From: Trichopria drosophilae
Taxonomy: Eukaryota > Arthropoda > Insecta > Hymenoptera > Diapriidae
Assembly (NCBI GenBank): GCA_030407085.1
Contig: CM059586.1
Coordinates: forward strand, 16,758,001-16,822,000
Length of the DNA stretch: 64,000 nucleotides
Direction: 5' to 3'
Below the pieces are notes generated by a model. That model searched no databases and was not told the DNA's origin. It saw only the letters and a program-made list of their open reading frames with translations. Positions 22,800 to 34,871 of the stretch are shown here, one piece after another (the first letter of the stretch is position 1; every line of letters starts with the position of its first letter). Made by a program: the position numbers and the translations under genes.

Positions 22800-23075
22800 A
22801 ATGGCTTTCTAACACTCTGTACGCAAAATAGCACCTTCTCTCCCTAGGGAGCCAAATTAATATAACCGTGAGCAAAATAAGTTTCTCGCACTCTATTCCA
22901 AAAATACTATTTTGCTCCCTATATCGCGGAATGTATGAGAAAATAATATATGCAACAAGGGAGAACAGGTATTTCCAGACTCATTTTAATTGTAGATCTC
23001 GCTTCGCTCGGACGTCAAACTCGCCCTCGTCGGCAAACACCTATTTTCCCTACCAATCTCCCTAGTTGCACAATG
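22800..23075. mobile_element. Candidate palindromic element with CTCCCTAG motifs
   Basis: TGCAACAAGGGAGAACAGG (22951 on) pairs with the inverse of CCAATCTCCCTAGTTGCA (ending 23070). GCAAAATAG (about 22824) and CTATTTTGC (about 22911) also pair. Between them is a GC-rich stretch with CTCGCTTCGCTCG, a word shared with the Helitron-like end near 60540. Boundaries are uncertain. Confidence 0.45.
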
Positions 23076-23081
23076 CACTAT

Positions 23082-23927
23082 TCTAGCACTTTTTGAGTCA
23101 CAATGAAACCAAAATCAAGGAAAAACAAAATTTCCCATAAGGTTAAAATAGGAGCTTAGAACTTCAACTTTTCAACCCAAATGAGAAAATTTTGCCAGTA
23201 GTAGAGGGAATTTACTAACCATCTTTTTACTGTAATAAAAATACCTGGAGTGACGAGAACTAATGAAAAGCGGTTCTTCCACGCCAGATTTTTTCTGAAA
23301 AGTCACTCCAATTTGAACTAGTCCCTGCAAGGATTTTTGGGGTGCTGACTATGAATCAAAAGTTAAATTTAAAACACTAAAAATGTCGGACTGAACATTA
23401 ATATTTTATTTGGGTGCACCACAAAAACTCGACAAAATAGATATATATAATATTATATGTATATAAGTTTTTGGAAAAAAAAGTTTGCTATCTTGAATCT
23501 CTAGTCATTTGGTTGCTTTTGTACATTCAAAGTGGAGAATATAATGTCGACGAAATTCTCTAAAGTTAATTAGCCCGAGATTTGTTACGAAACAGATGTC
23601 GGAGTCTTTGATTTAAACATAGATATGATATTAAATTTTTTAGTAATTTATTTGTACTGGAAATAGTATATACGATTACATTTTTTATAGTCAGCAACCC
23701 AGAAAACATTGGAGTGACTAGTTTTAAAGAAAAATTTGATAAGGAAGAACCATTTGCCATCAATCATCGCAACCTCACATATTTTTCCTAAGATAAAAAG
23801 GTGATTAATAAATTACTTCCCCCCACTACCAGTAGTGACAAAAGTTCTTATAAGGTTTCATTTCAGCCCTATTAGAAATATTTCTCTTCGCATTTTGGTT
23901 TTATTGTGACTAACAAGTAAGTGCTAA
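23082..23927. mobile_element. Palindromic element, about 0.85 kb
   Basis: GTCACAATGAAACCAAAAT (23097 on) faces ATTTTGGTTTTATTGTGAC (ending 23910). Inner blocks also pair: GGTTCTTCC...AGTCACTCCAAT and GGTGCTGACTATGAAT against ATAGTCAGCAACCC and ATTGGAGTGACTAG...GGAAGAACC. The match TAGCACTT...GTCACAA extends outward on both sides. No open frame of note; the 65-codon minus frame at 23566-23763 is in the arm. Confidence 0.65.
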
Positions 23928-25408
23928 AGAAACAATTTACACTTTGACCTCGATTTTAATAGATATAATCTCACGGAATATTTTGTTTACTCTTTTCTCG
24001 ATCATTGTGACCTAAACATTCAATAAACACACGAACTTTGAAATAAAATAAACCACGACACTTTTTCCACTTGAGAAATTTTGTTTATTTATTAATTTAA
24101 ATTAACTTAAATATAAAATAATATTTTGATAATAGTTTTAATATACCTTTCTTAACGACACAAATTTTGTATTCATTTTTAGTATTTTATTACAATTATC
24201 TGAAACAAATGTTGTAAAACAAAAAGTTTGTTTAATCATTTTGGAATTTAAATGTAATTTAATTAAATATTTGGCAACCAAAATTATGCATAAAATTTAC
24301 AGTAATCTCAACGACGCATTTATTTGGTTTTAGTAAATTATTTTGCATTTATTTTCAGTATTTCATATAGTGTTGGTTAGTACAATACAACGTAAAATTA
24401 AAAGTTTACAAACGTACATGAATTGAATGTAACATCGACGTTGCCGTAAAAGCTTACCAATAATTAAGGTATGTGTACAGAAACAATCAAAATATTTTAA
24501 ATAAATTTTAAACACAAAAGTTTGTATGAAATTGTTTTTATTTGTCGTAAATCGTTTTTTACATGATATTATTTTCGAAGTATTTTATGGGTATATGTGA
24601 AGTTCCAAGCACCGAGATCTTACAAGGGGATTCAAGTCGTTTTTACGTATATTATGTGAACTTAAAGTGAACTTTGGAAGAAAATTGCACTTTGAAGCGC
24701 AGAATATTTTATCTCCTTAAGTTACTTTATTTTGAGGGCACGCACCTTCTTCGAAAGTACCATATTACTTCACATCGTTAGTAGAGCGTAATGCATACTT
24801 AAAATATAATATTTAGAAAACTTCAGGCGAAACCTGGTCTTTCTTTTTAAATAGTAATAAGCGCATAAACAGTTTTAAACGGATACAGTATAACTTTGTG
24901 ATACAATGTAATATTTTGTAGACTTAAATTTGTAAATACATTTGTAAGAATCGGTGATATTAGTTTTTAGAGTTGTTTTTTTTAAATTCTTAAACATGAA
25001 CTAACAAGTTTATACTCTATATTTTAGGTGTTAATAAAATTCCAATGATGAGGAACCTTTTTCTAACCGCATCCTTAAAACCAACGCGAATGCTTAATAC
25101 ATTCGATTAATATCTTCTGCATTTTTGACACTTAATCACTTTGTTATTTTTTTTATTTTGTCATTTTAATTTTTTTAAAAAAGCATAAGAGATTATGCCA
25201 AATGCATAATATATTAATATAAGTCATTTTCGAGAATTAAATGGCAACGTTTAAATATTTAGTAGATATGTCTTCATTTTGGTAAAAATTTGTTCAAATA
25301 TTTTATTTTTCAGATGTAAAAATATTAAAATAACTCAAGTATTTTTAGGCTTATATAAAGTAATACCGATTATATTATTTTCCGAGTTGTTCAATGTAAT
25401 AAAGTCTC
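23928..25408. other. AT-rich DNA, nothing recognised
   Basis: The stretch is very AT-rich. A slightly GC-richer block at 24600-24790 has no identifiable structure. Confidence 0.35.
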
Positions 25409-25410
25409 TA

Positions 25411-25612
25411 CACTCTAAATTTATTAAAGTGAAAGTTGGGCCACTTTCTGATAAAAGTGACTTTTTCACTATTTTTAAAGTGGAAATTTCACTTTACTAA
25501 TAGTGGATGGCAATATGCCACTCTAATAAAGTGAAATTTCCACTTTAGAAATAGTGAAAAATTCACCTTTAGCAGAGAGTGACTTAATTTTCACTTTAAG
25601 AAATTTAGAGTG
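25411..25612. mobile_element. TA-flanked MITE with AGTGAAA hairpins
   Basis: CACTCTAAATTTATTAAAGT and its inverse ACTTTAAGAAATTTAGAGTG are bounded by TA on both sides (25409-25410 and 25613-25614). The whole 202 bp folds into one hairpin through AAGTGGAAATTTCACTTTA and CACTATTTTTAAAGTGG. TA flanks and near-perfect palindromy suggest a mariner-type MITE. The 73-codon frame (25279-25500) overlaps it and is spurious. Confidence 0.75.
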
Positions 25613-25614
25613 TA

Positions 25615-26573
25615 AATCCTTCTAAATTGGTTTTATATCGTCATTAGTGTAATAAGAGATTATGTTAATACCAAATAAATGTGGCGTTAAATTAACAATA
25701 ACAAACAGTAGCCTGAATGAAGTCCAGTTTTAGAAACTTTAAATAATACAAAATTTTCTTATTGTAAAAAATATAGAAAACGTGATAAAATTTTATAAAT
25801 TGCGTTTTGAACTTAACCCCACTATCTTTTGTGTCATAAAATAGATTTTACAATAATTCAGGACATGTGAAGTCGTTAATAAATTTATTTGTACCAGGAA
25901 TGCCTATACAAGAAAATTAGTCACATTCTTAATAATTTATGTCAACGGTCAATAATTTTTGTTGAAATATCTTTTTTTTATTGTTAATGTTTTTATCTTA
26001 ACTAATAATTATCTTAAACGTTAATAACACTTCTTTTCAATAAACGATGATTTTTTCAAGAATGCAATAATTGCAGCTGTTGAAAAGTGAACAAAGGATT
26101 ACTAATTCAGTAAGCAATTCTTTTTAGTATCAAGGACCAATAAATTAATTAATTTCAGTCCTTGCTGGTTTTTCTTACTGCAGTATCTGATATTTGAAAT
26201 TCGATTAATTAAAATGTGAAGAAATGAAAACATAGCAATAAAGAAGGTTAATAATTGGCACACTATTATCTACATCGGTTTTCGAAACGGTTTAAGAAGA
26301 ATTTTTATTTTTCAAGTAAAACTGATTAAAAGCCACTAATTAAATTATTTTCAAATGTCGCCAATTTTTATCGTAAACTAAAATAAAAAGATTTAATATT
26401 CCAACAATTATTGCATTTCGTATTTATTTTCTTAATCAGAAATAGGGATAATTTGTAGAGACGTGATAATGCGCTACTATATGACTGCAGATATTTTTAA
26501 AAATTGTTTTGAATATTAAAGCTACATTGTTAACGAAAAATGACTTTCGTAATTTGTCATTTCTTTTCAACGT
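25615..26573. other. AT-rich DNA, nothing recognised
   Basis: No paired arms or coding signal seen. Confidence 0.35.
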
Positions 26574-26575
26574 TA

Positions 26576-26850
26576 CACGGAGATAAATCATTATTAAATT
26601 TTGTTTGTGAAATGGTCTACGCAGTATAATAAGTTCTCTTCCACAATTAGTTGCACTGACTATCTTAAAGTAAATAAATAAAATTTACTTCAATAAAGAA
26701 AATATTAACTAAAGTTGAAACAAATTTAACTACTGATCATAAAAATAGAATAATTACCTACAATAACGGAATGCACCTAACTAAAAAAGTATCTTTTGTG
26801 AATACATTCGTTCACTCAAGGATATTTGAATTTACAGATTTGTTTCAGTG
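26576..26850. mobile_element. Probable TA-flanked MITE
   Basis: The left end is TA-CACGGAGATAAAT. The right end, read inverted, is TA-CACTGAAACAAAT, agreeing at 10 of 13 positions. Weak inner pairing occurs (AATTAGTTGCACTG against GTGCACC...TAACTAAA). The ends resemble the CACTGAGAGAAAT family. Confidence 0.45.
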
Positions 26851-26852
26851 TA

Positions 26853-28194
26853 ATTAGTTTTGCCAGTATCATGAAAAGTACACAATTGGAATTCTTCAGA
26901 TAAATTATCCTTTTACGACGATATTGATACCGTCGTTAAAACGGGAACATAAATAAATGATTTACTAGCGACCCGAGAAGACCTTCGTGGTTTCAGAAGA
27001 TTAAGAAATAATGTCAATATATAATGCTGATATTTTCTGACAAATTTGTAGATAAGAAAAATCGATGCCGTTTATATCCTGCTGGTAACGATGGCGACAA
27101 CCTATCCAGTTTTCTTTTATACATACGTGAGTAAAGATGTCGTTTTCAAGATGAACCGACTTGACCATCGTTTTCTTCATGGTGTTTGAGCTGGGGGATA
27201 TCAATATGTTGTGTAGTATACATATATAGATCGCAAACATCACTTTCGTTGGTCTAGAACCACTCTTGACACTAATGGTCACTGACCACTTCCCGTTGTC
27301 AATACCCCTAATATAGCGCTGGACTGGTAACGAATATACCAGAGGGTCAATGGAGAAAGGAATAATAGATCTTTATTAATGTATCCTGTAGGGTGACTTT
27401 TCTTCATCCTCTAATTTGATTTTGTTCTGTTTTTTTTAATATACAATGGTTATTTCGGAAAAGATCAGGCGTTAATTGGGTCCTTTGGTCTTAAAAACAA
27501 TCAAAAGATGTTACATATTAATTTACAGCCATTGGCAATAGTGTTGTCCTGTTTTTTATCACATCAGGTAAATGCCAGTAAAGTAAGTAAGTAAAGTAAA
27601 GTAATAATGACCGGATCTACATCTGTTAATCCAAGTGACGAATTCGCGAGGTAGGCACTTTTTATGGAACCGAGGAAGCTTTTTATCCGTATAATAAATG
27701 TCAAAATATTCTTTACACTTACCTAATAATAGTATGACTAATATCTCAAGAATTGAGAATTTTTTCCAGCCCTTCCAAAATAGTTAATTGTTAAACAACA
27801 ATTGGTCCTACGCAGATTGGATCAAAACACTAGGGGCACTAGGATATAGTTCTTAAATGACGGATTACAGGAAGAAAAAGAGATGTTTTATCCGGCAAAA
27901 ATATTGTATTATATTTTCGATGTCGCTAATTACGAATTTGTTGTCAAATATTCGATCTGACTGTTGACAACTGTCATAACCATTATCAATAATAATCCTA
28001 TAACAAAGAAGACATGTAACGAATAATTTGGAAATATATCGCAATTCTCGAATAATTGTTGTCGCAATAGGTGCAAGATTATTGGCTGATCCGAATGACA
28101 TTTCCATTACAAATATTTTAGTTAAAATAACAAGAGTATAACTTCATGTTTTTAAATACAATGAACATGATGCATATGACACGATTATGATTTT
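26853..28194. other. AT-rich DNA with two unexplained short frames
   Basis: Minus-strand frames of 93 (27001-27282) and 80 (27865-28107) codons lack recognisable domains. A GTAAAGTAAGTAAG-type microsatellite is at 27578-27604. ATCACATCAG|GTAAAT near 27566 is a weak ratchet-like junction. Confidence 0.3.
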
Positions 28195-28790
28195 CGTTCT
28201 TTGCACTTTTAGGTTAGGATATCTCAAAATCTTGTTGTGAAAGAGCAATTCCCGATTTGGATTCAGCATACAGAAACCCTTTGGAAAAGTATACTTTGGT
28301 TTCTGATGAATGCACTTTAATGTGGTAAAAACTACATTAAAGCGAATACAAATTTTGTTCCGCCACAAAAACTTACTGAAAATGCACAGAAACGGCTTTT
28401 TTTGCACTTTTAGTTTAGGATATCTCAAAATCTTGACGTTATAACAAAATTCTAAACAAGAAGGTTGGCTTCATTTTGTTAGTTCTTGCGTACAATTACA
28501 CATTTACTAAATGTATGAAAATCATATTTATAACTTGACAAAAACTTCGATAAATCTATGAACAAATCGTATCGGAATGACTACAAAACCACGTTAAAGC
28601 TGATGAATAGGACTTTAATCTGCAATGTGCCTAATTGCGAACAAACATTTTTTTTAGCCATGAAAACTTACTGATAATGGTAAAAAAGTGTGTTTGTGGA
28701 ACTTTTAGGTTAGGATATCTAAAGATCGTGACGTGATAGAACAATTGTGCGGCTAAATTTCGATTCAGCGTGGAGAAAACTTTTAGAAAA
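28195..28790 (+). repeat. Degenerate tandem repeat of about 200-300 bp units
   Basis: The string CTTTTAGGTTAGGATATCT recurs near 28206, 28407 (one change) and 28701. Each copy is followed by an AAAATCTTG-like tail and, farther on, a GGTTTCTG- or ACTTTAAT-containing block. Spacing is about 201 then 297 bp, so copies differ by indels. The 94-codon minus frame at 28144-28428 lies inside it. Confidence 0.65.
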
Positions 28791-28839
28791 TTATAATCCG
28801 GTTTCTGGTAAGAAATTTTGTTGGCCTCTGTTATTAATA

Positions 28840-29065
28840 CAGTAGAGTCCTGGTATATTTACTCACTCGGTTCCTCGCATTCCCCTCCTGTCTCGTTATA
28901 TTTACCAAAAGAAGGGGAGCGTCGCTTCTCCCACTCCCCTCAGTCTCGGTATGTTCGTGACATCAAAGCAGGCCCTTCCTGAGGCCCGTCCCGCAAGGTG
29001 GGGGAAACAGAGTGCGGCGACTGGTAAATTTAACGAGACGGAACTGGCAAATCGGGACTCTACTG
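28840..29065 (+). mobile_element. pogo-like MITE with TA target duplication
   Basis: Ends CAGTAGAGTCC and its inverse GGGACTCTACTG are flanked by TA. The interior is GC-rich, with CTCCCACTCCCCTCAG and GTGACATCAAAGCAGGCC. A second copy, in reverse orientation, is at 40283-40524. CAGTAGAGTC-type termini with TA insertion are typical of pogo/Tigger-related elements of the Tc1/mariner superfamily. It has no transposase and is 226 bp long. Confidence 0.75.
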
Positions 29066-29067
29066 TA

Positions 29068-31469
29068 TCTGAACGAAATATAGATGCAAGAATAACGATA
29101 AAAAGAATTTCTTTCTATAAAATCTGTGCAAAATTATTATTAAATTTCTTTCCAATTATTTTGAATTGACGTATGACAGCGATGTAAGTATTATAAAAAT
29201 CGAATATCTGTATTACTGAAAACTGCACACGACCGACTTATTTTGTAGAGAATTAAAATATATTTTTTGTTAGACATCTTAGTATTCGTCAACATTATAT
29301 TTTCAAACATACTCTTAATAAATTTTTTGTAGACCGTCAAATATAACTTCGAACTTCATGTCTAGTTCATCAAAGGATATAAAAATATATAAAGTAACAT
29401 AAAAATAAACAAAAATTCAGGAGGCTAATTATACCATGGATTATTGGAAAAATGTTGCGATAATTCGAAAAAAGAATCTGTTTTGATTTTGGAGTTAATG
29501 GATTTTGAATCTCCGAATGTTTACGACTGAAGTCCCGAAAGTCGTTTTTTGTCAATATTTTTATCGAACTCGTGCCTGTTTCAAACGCACTTTGCGGTTA
29601 CTAGAGCGTTACAAATATAAAAAAATGGAGCATGACGTATGCATCATATATACATCTTAAGCCATTTTGAAAAAAGACAATTAAATTAAGACAGCACAGC
29701 GGATGACGAAGACAATAGAATGAAGGTGACTGAAGAGCTTTACAGAAGAAATAAAAAGTCTTCTTCTACTCATCGTTTCTGAGCGAATTTAGACGTGCGA
29801 GCATTAAAAACTGTAGACACATTTGTAAGAACCGGTGATTTATGTTCCTAACAGCAAACTAAGAAAAGAACAAATAAACTTTAGTATTATAAAATACGGT
29901 AATACAGTGGAACTATTCCGTAGCTTTGTGAACCAACAAAATTTTTTGTTTGGTACTGCTTTTTCTGCTACTAATTGAAACTCGGCACGCGTTAAAGTTC
30001 TTTCTCTTTAATTGGACGAAACGAAAATAAATATTATATTTATGGAATTTATTAATTTGTAGTTATTTTACCGTTACTAATTATATATTAATAATTTTTT
30101 TCTAGTTTTTAAAATTAATTTGAAAATTATTTTATTTAACAAAGACTAGTTTAAATTTAATTCATTAATATATTACCTAGTTATTACATGAATTATAAAA
30201 ATTAATTAAAATTAACTTCCGAAATACTAATTTCCATATAAATGAGACTTTCGCAGATTACGTAATTCTGTGGTTATACATTCATGATATTTTATAGTTT
30301 TATAATGTACTGTTAATGCACTTCTTATTATTCACATCGTCTCTCATAATTTACGGTTTTATATTGAACAGTACTGTTTTGTACACGATCGATGGTAATT
30401 ACCTGTGTTTATAATACTTTTTCTTTAATAAACCTATACGATAAGTGATTCATGCCGCTGTGAAGTATCCCGGAGCGATTGATAAATATACCTGTTTATT
30501 ACGCCTACCCAACGATACCCATACTTTTTGCAAATCATTTAATACGTTATATTTTCCATCCAATACATTAAATTCTCTTATGAGATAGATTCGTTGCAAT
30601 TAATAAAAGATTTGCAGAAGATCAGTAAATTTTTCAAACATAAAAATCTAATAGTAATAACTGTAATTGTAATATAATATCAGAATATAAATAATTCTCA
30701 TGCATATTAAAGGAATAAAGCTAAATCTTTAATAGTAATTGGCACTATTTCAAATGGTCATTACCGAAGAACTGGTAATAATTCGCAACAATAAAATGTT
30801 ATTAATACACATTGGAAATTGTGTAAAATAGGGCAATTTTTAAATATCAATTATGTGTTTACTTTCTTACATGTAATTTGTACAGAAATGTTAATGGCCA
30901 TTCCCTGACTGAAAGCGTAAATTATAGATAGTTACCGGATGATGTTGAAGTTTTCAATGTTAGAATCCAACGAAAAATATTTTGATAATATTTGAGATTA
31001 TTTAGTACCATCTTTAGTGACTATTGAAAAAAAACGAGTATTTTTTTATAATAGATGGTTTGGAAGGTTATAGACCATTGTACAGAGCATCGGAATATTA
31101 AAAATAGCAAACATAATTATAAATCTACATATTAACAAAATAAAAAATAGTACAGAAAAGAAATGTAATGCTATAAGATTGGTTGATGTGCCATCAAAAT
31201 AAAAATTTGATTTTTGATAGAGTCAAATGGTAAAAGTACCGTGGAATTCCTCATATACGCAATTTTTTACCATAAAATGTGGAGATTCAATAATAACATC
31301 TTTAATGCCCTATAAAAAAATCTATTTAGTATGTTATGTAACAAGGGCATAATTATTAGGGATCTCTGACGAGTACGAAGTTTGTCCCACGAACGATACG
31401 ATATTTTCTAATATGACAGGCGTGGGACTCGAAGATTTCATCGCAGGCCGCAAAATAAAGTTCTACTCC
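29068..31469. other. AT-rich DNA, nothing recognised
   Basis: About 2.4 kb without element ends or credible frames. Around 30030-30260 the sequence is almost pure A/T. Confidence 0.35.
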
Positions 31470-31670
31470 CGGAAAGTTAAAAAATAACTAAACGGGTAGT
31501 TGCGCAGTGAGAACTTAATATTTAGCAGTTTTTACACTGCATTTAGTTAAATTGACTAAGATTTAGTTAATCTACATCACGTTTAGTCAGGTGAACTAAA
31601 TTAAACGTAAAATCTACTAAATATTTAGTTCCCATTGGACAACTACCTATTTAGTTATTTTAACTTATTT
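31470..31670. mobile_element. Palindromic MITE with ACTAAA motifs
   Basis: TAACTAAACGGGTAGTTG (31485 on) pairs with the inverse of CAACTACCTATTTAGTTA (ending near 31658), and GAACTTAATATTTAGCAG with CTACTAAATATTTAGTTC. The centre carries TTAGTTAA and TTTAGTCAGGTGAACTAAA, which also fold. Terminal boundaries are approximate. Confidence 0.6.
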
Positions 31671-33415
31671 ATTTTCGTCTGGTAAAAAAACTGCTCATAC
31701 ACTTCGTTGAATTGTCAAGAAAATACATATTTAAATAATTGGACAAGGATTAGAAAGTCATTGCATGCACCGTATAAGTGCCTCTTAATAAAACATGATT
31801 TTCAAATAATGTTAAAATTTCTATGCAATTTCTGCATTCTGTATTAATAAACACAAATTAATATTTCAATTTGAAATAGTGAAACGCACTGAGAAAAAGT
31901 GAACAACTCATTAGTTTTCTGTAAAAACAGTGGCTATTTTTCACTGGAAATCAGTGACTATTCATTCATTTTATTGGCCGAAGAAAATCATTCTTAATAC
32001 AAATTTTATTAAGATAATAGAGTAAAATAAATTATTGATTAGAATCCAACTTTTTATCATCCTGTCATACTCAGTCAAACTCAATTACAACAGGGCGGAT
32101 TGAAAAGAAAAGGCATTGCATTTTAACGATTTATAAGAAAACCTACAACTTAATTTGTTCAAAACTTTATGCTCACGTTTGTGATATTTGTCATTGTTTT
32201 AATGGGTTTTTATGTCGTTGTGGCCTTAGTGAAATATGCAACGTTTGAATCTACATGACGATTTACGTAATCGTTTTTCTTTTACGTCATAAATTATAGT
32301 ATATCGTTGTACCGGAACCAATCTTACGGTCTGATAAGAAAAACATATATCACAAAGGCAAATCACCGTGTGTATTCAATTATAAATGGTTCCTAGCTGT
32401 AGGTGATTGTTTACAATCTATATAGCATTTATTAATTAATAATCACGTCAGCTCAGACCAGGGCGCCTACAGCTAGGGCCAAGGGGGCCACGTCTACATT
32501 TATTAGTCAATATAACTGCAAATAACATATAGACGCATATTTAATTTTGCCTACCTCTGAAAAGAATCCTGCGAACTCTCATGGGGTCAGATATAAGCTT
32601 TAAGATTCTAAATCAATATAATAGTAATAATATAAAAGAGGACTTTTGACCTATGAATGTATCCCCCCCCCCCCTAAATCGAACTCTATACGATAATTCT
32701 TAAGTGAAATATAGGCGATTTAATCTACAAAAACAGTTGGCCCCTGGTATGTATATGCCAGCAAGCTATTCGGGGGACTTATTTTTTTACAAGACAATTT
32801 TTTTGCCATTTGTCTTTGAGTCAAAATGGTTAAAAATAATTCAAATTAATCGTAATTTTGTAGTTCTCTTGTATTGAAATGGATATTAAAATCCGAACCA
32901 ATTCATATTTATTTTTTTTGTATCCGGTCAAACAAGTTATCCGGTCAACATGTATACGTATCAAAACAAATCGTAGTAGGATAACAAAAAAATAAAATAA
33001 TATTTTGTTTAGAGAGTTTCATATGTAGAAATGTATAAGAAATGTATTAACTAGCATTAAATTCCCATATTGTCTAGTTTCAGCATGATAAATTCATTCA
33101 ATGCAGATATTTCCTACATTGTTTCGAAAAAATATCAGACTTATAAGAAAAATGTATATTTATTCTAATTATTTCATTAAAATGTAGACAAATTTTAAAT
33201 TTTCTGCGTGTAGCCTAATTAACACAGCATACGAATGTTTCCAAAGAAAATTTTCTTATTTTAGGACCATACTGTGACTATATTCACATCATAGTGTCAG
33301 AAATTTCCACCAAAAAGCAGTTAGTGGCAGTCCGCTGAAGCGTCACAACAAACATTCATTGTGCTCTTGTAGTATCCAACATTATACCAACAAAACGGAA
33401 AAAGCTCTACTTTTT
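31671..33415. other. AT-rich DNA with a poly-C tract
   Basis: CACTGAGAAAAAGTGAACAA near 31889 and TTTTTCACTGGAAATCAGTG near 31938 form a small inverted pair. A GC-richer patch (32450-32490, CAGGGCGCCTACAGCTAGGG) is unexplained. No gene is recognised. Confidence 0.35.
32663..32674. repeat. Poly-C homopolymer (12)
   Basis: Uninterrupted C run flanked by AT-rich DNA. Confidence 0.9.
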
Positions 33416-33615
33416 AGAAAAAATAAATAAAAAGATCGGCTTTGTCCTACAATTTCAGGTATTGAAAATGTTTCCTCGACGTTTCGAGCACTTTGTGTTT
33501 ATTTTAGTACTAAGTAACCTCTTGGAAATGAACACGAAGTATTCGAAACGTCGAGGAAAAATTTTCAATACCTAAATTTGTAGGACAAAGCCGACCTTTT
33601 TATTTATTTTTTCTT
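33416..33615. mobile_element. Near-perfect 200-bp palindrome with CGAAACGTCG core
   Basis: The left arm 33416-33506 and right arm 33523-33615 pair with only a few mismatches, around a 16-base loop. Each arm contains the sequence CGAAACGTCGAGGAAA preceded by a small stem-loop (GAACAC-GAA-GTATTC in the right arm). A helix directly followed by GAAAC is reminiscent of the hammerhead ribozyme core carried by Penelope-like and other retroelements, but the CTGATGA box is not intact. The high arm identity implies recent origin or gene conversion. Confidence 0.65.
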
Positions 33616-34239
33616 ATTATATCCCCCTACACAACAACACCATTTATTAGCTCTACTTTTCTGTTGCATGTTAATGAAAGTTACAGCTGCTGGATATGGA
33701 TTACTGTTTGAAACCTATCAACATGCACCATCAAGTAAAACAGATGAATAATTGTTTGGACGTTGGAAAAGTTGAGATTTCGATACTAATAAAGTGAATG
33801 CCAATGAAGATTACTCCAGTATTCAAAATGGTTGTTGAATGTATTACTTTATAATGATTTATGCCAAACCGAAGAGTTCGATGAAACCATGGGAATGACG
33901 CATCTATCCATTTTAAAACGCCATGAATATGAAGCAAAAACAATGAAATTAAGAGATTTCAATATACTTTTACTCCGAGTAATTTTACTCATATGTACTT
34001 AATTCAATTCTGAAAATAATTCGCCAAAATATAAGAAATTTGACATGAATGTTGACCTGTTTTTAACTAATTTTTTCGACTATAAGATACAATTGATCAG
34101 AAAATGTTTTATAAGAGAGGGTAGCAATGTGTACTTGTTTCGCACGACTGACGATCGTTCTATACAAAATTTTACTCTGCACAATGTATTCAATTTACCC
34201 TTGAGACAAGAATTCCAAATTTCATACAAATGGAGTACA
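33616..34239. other. AT-rich DNA with unremarkable short frames
   Basis: Overlapping frames at 33731-33943 (minus) and 34045-34434 (plus, 129 codons) have no recognisable domain. The plus frame runs into the GC-richer island and gains length from it. Confidence 0.25.
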
Positions 34240-34700
34240 ATCAACAGCGCTAAACTTCGGGGCTGTTTTTTTATCATTCGCGATTTTTCGACGTTCGATT
34301 TTTCCTGGCGAGAAAGTCGTCGGACTTTTGCTTTCGAGCGGGATTACGACTTCACTTGGTTTCCGAGAGCTGCGAACCCAATTAAAGCTGCTTTTCTTCC
34401 GGTTCACAGCTGTCGAGACGAGGAAAGTTTTTGAATTTTCCACGAGCTTTTTTGCACCGTGCAACTGAGTTCCATCTGCTTTTTACCCTGTGAGAGTCTG
34501 CTTATCGGCCATTCGACGAACTACGGATGAGGGGCCGGTCCTAAATTTTCATTTTCCCTAAGACGGAAAATTAACAATCGGAGGAAGAAGAAAAATAGGA
34601 TCATTCAGTTCCTCCGATTTCCGTCGATGGAGAGAGTCTCGAAGGCGTATGAATGCACTTCTTGTTCGAGCAAGTTTTCATGAAATGTAGCTTTCGTGGA
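34240..34700. promoter_or_regulatory. Candidate regulatory island or unrecognised exon
   Basis: GC and CpG are clearly raised. Two overlapping frames (plus to 34434; minus 34222-34464) stay open, which is ambiguous. ATCGGAGGAAGAAG near 34578 faces TTCCTCCGATTT near 34609 as a short inverted pair. No splice borders stand out. A conserved enhancer seems likelier than a coding exon. Confidence 0.35.
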
Positions 34701-34871
34701 AAAATCAACTGAATGTTAGGAATCTGTGAAATTGACTTTTGCATCATATTAAATAGATAAAATTGATGATTTCTAAGTGAATATTATCAAAAAGTCAGTT
34801 CCAATAGAAGAATCCGTTTCTTACAGACAAACGAAACCAATAAAGTTTCTAAAAGAGATATCTGGGACATC

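Noticed and set aside
27700..27730. A minus-strand ratchet point (inverse of ACTTACCTAA)
   Set aside because: ATTATTAG precedes GTAAGT, but there is no pyrimidine tract before it.
33456..33475. TTTCAG|GTATTG as a third ratchet point
   Set aside because: It lies in the arm of a palindromic repeat and has a weak donor.
34045..34434. A 129-codon coding sequence
   Set aside because: No domain, and it is extended only because it runs into a GC-richer island. A minus-strand frame overlaps it over the same island.
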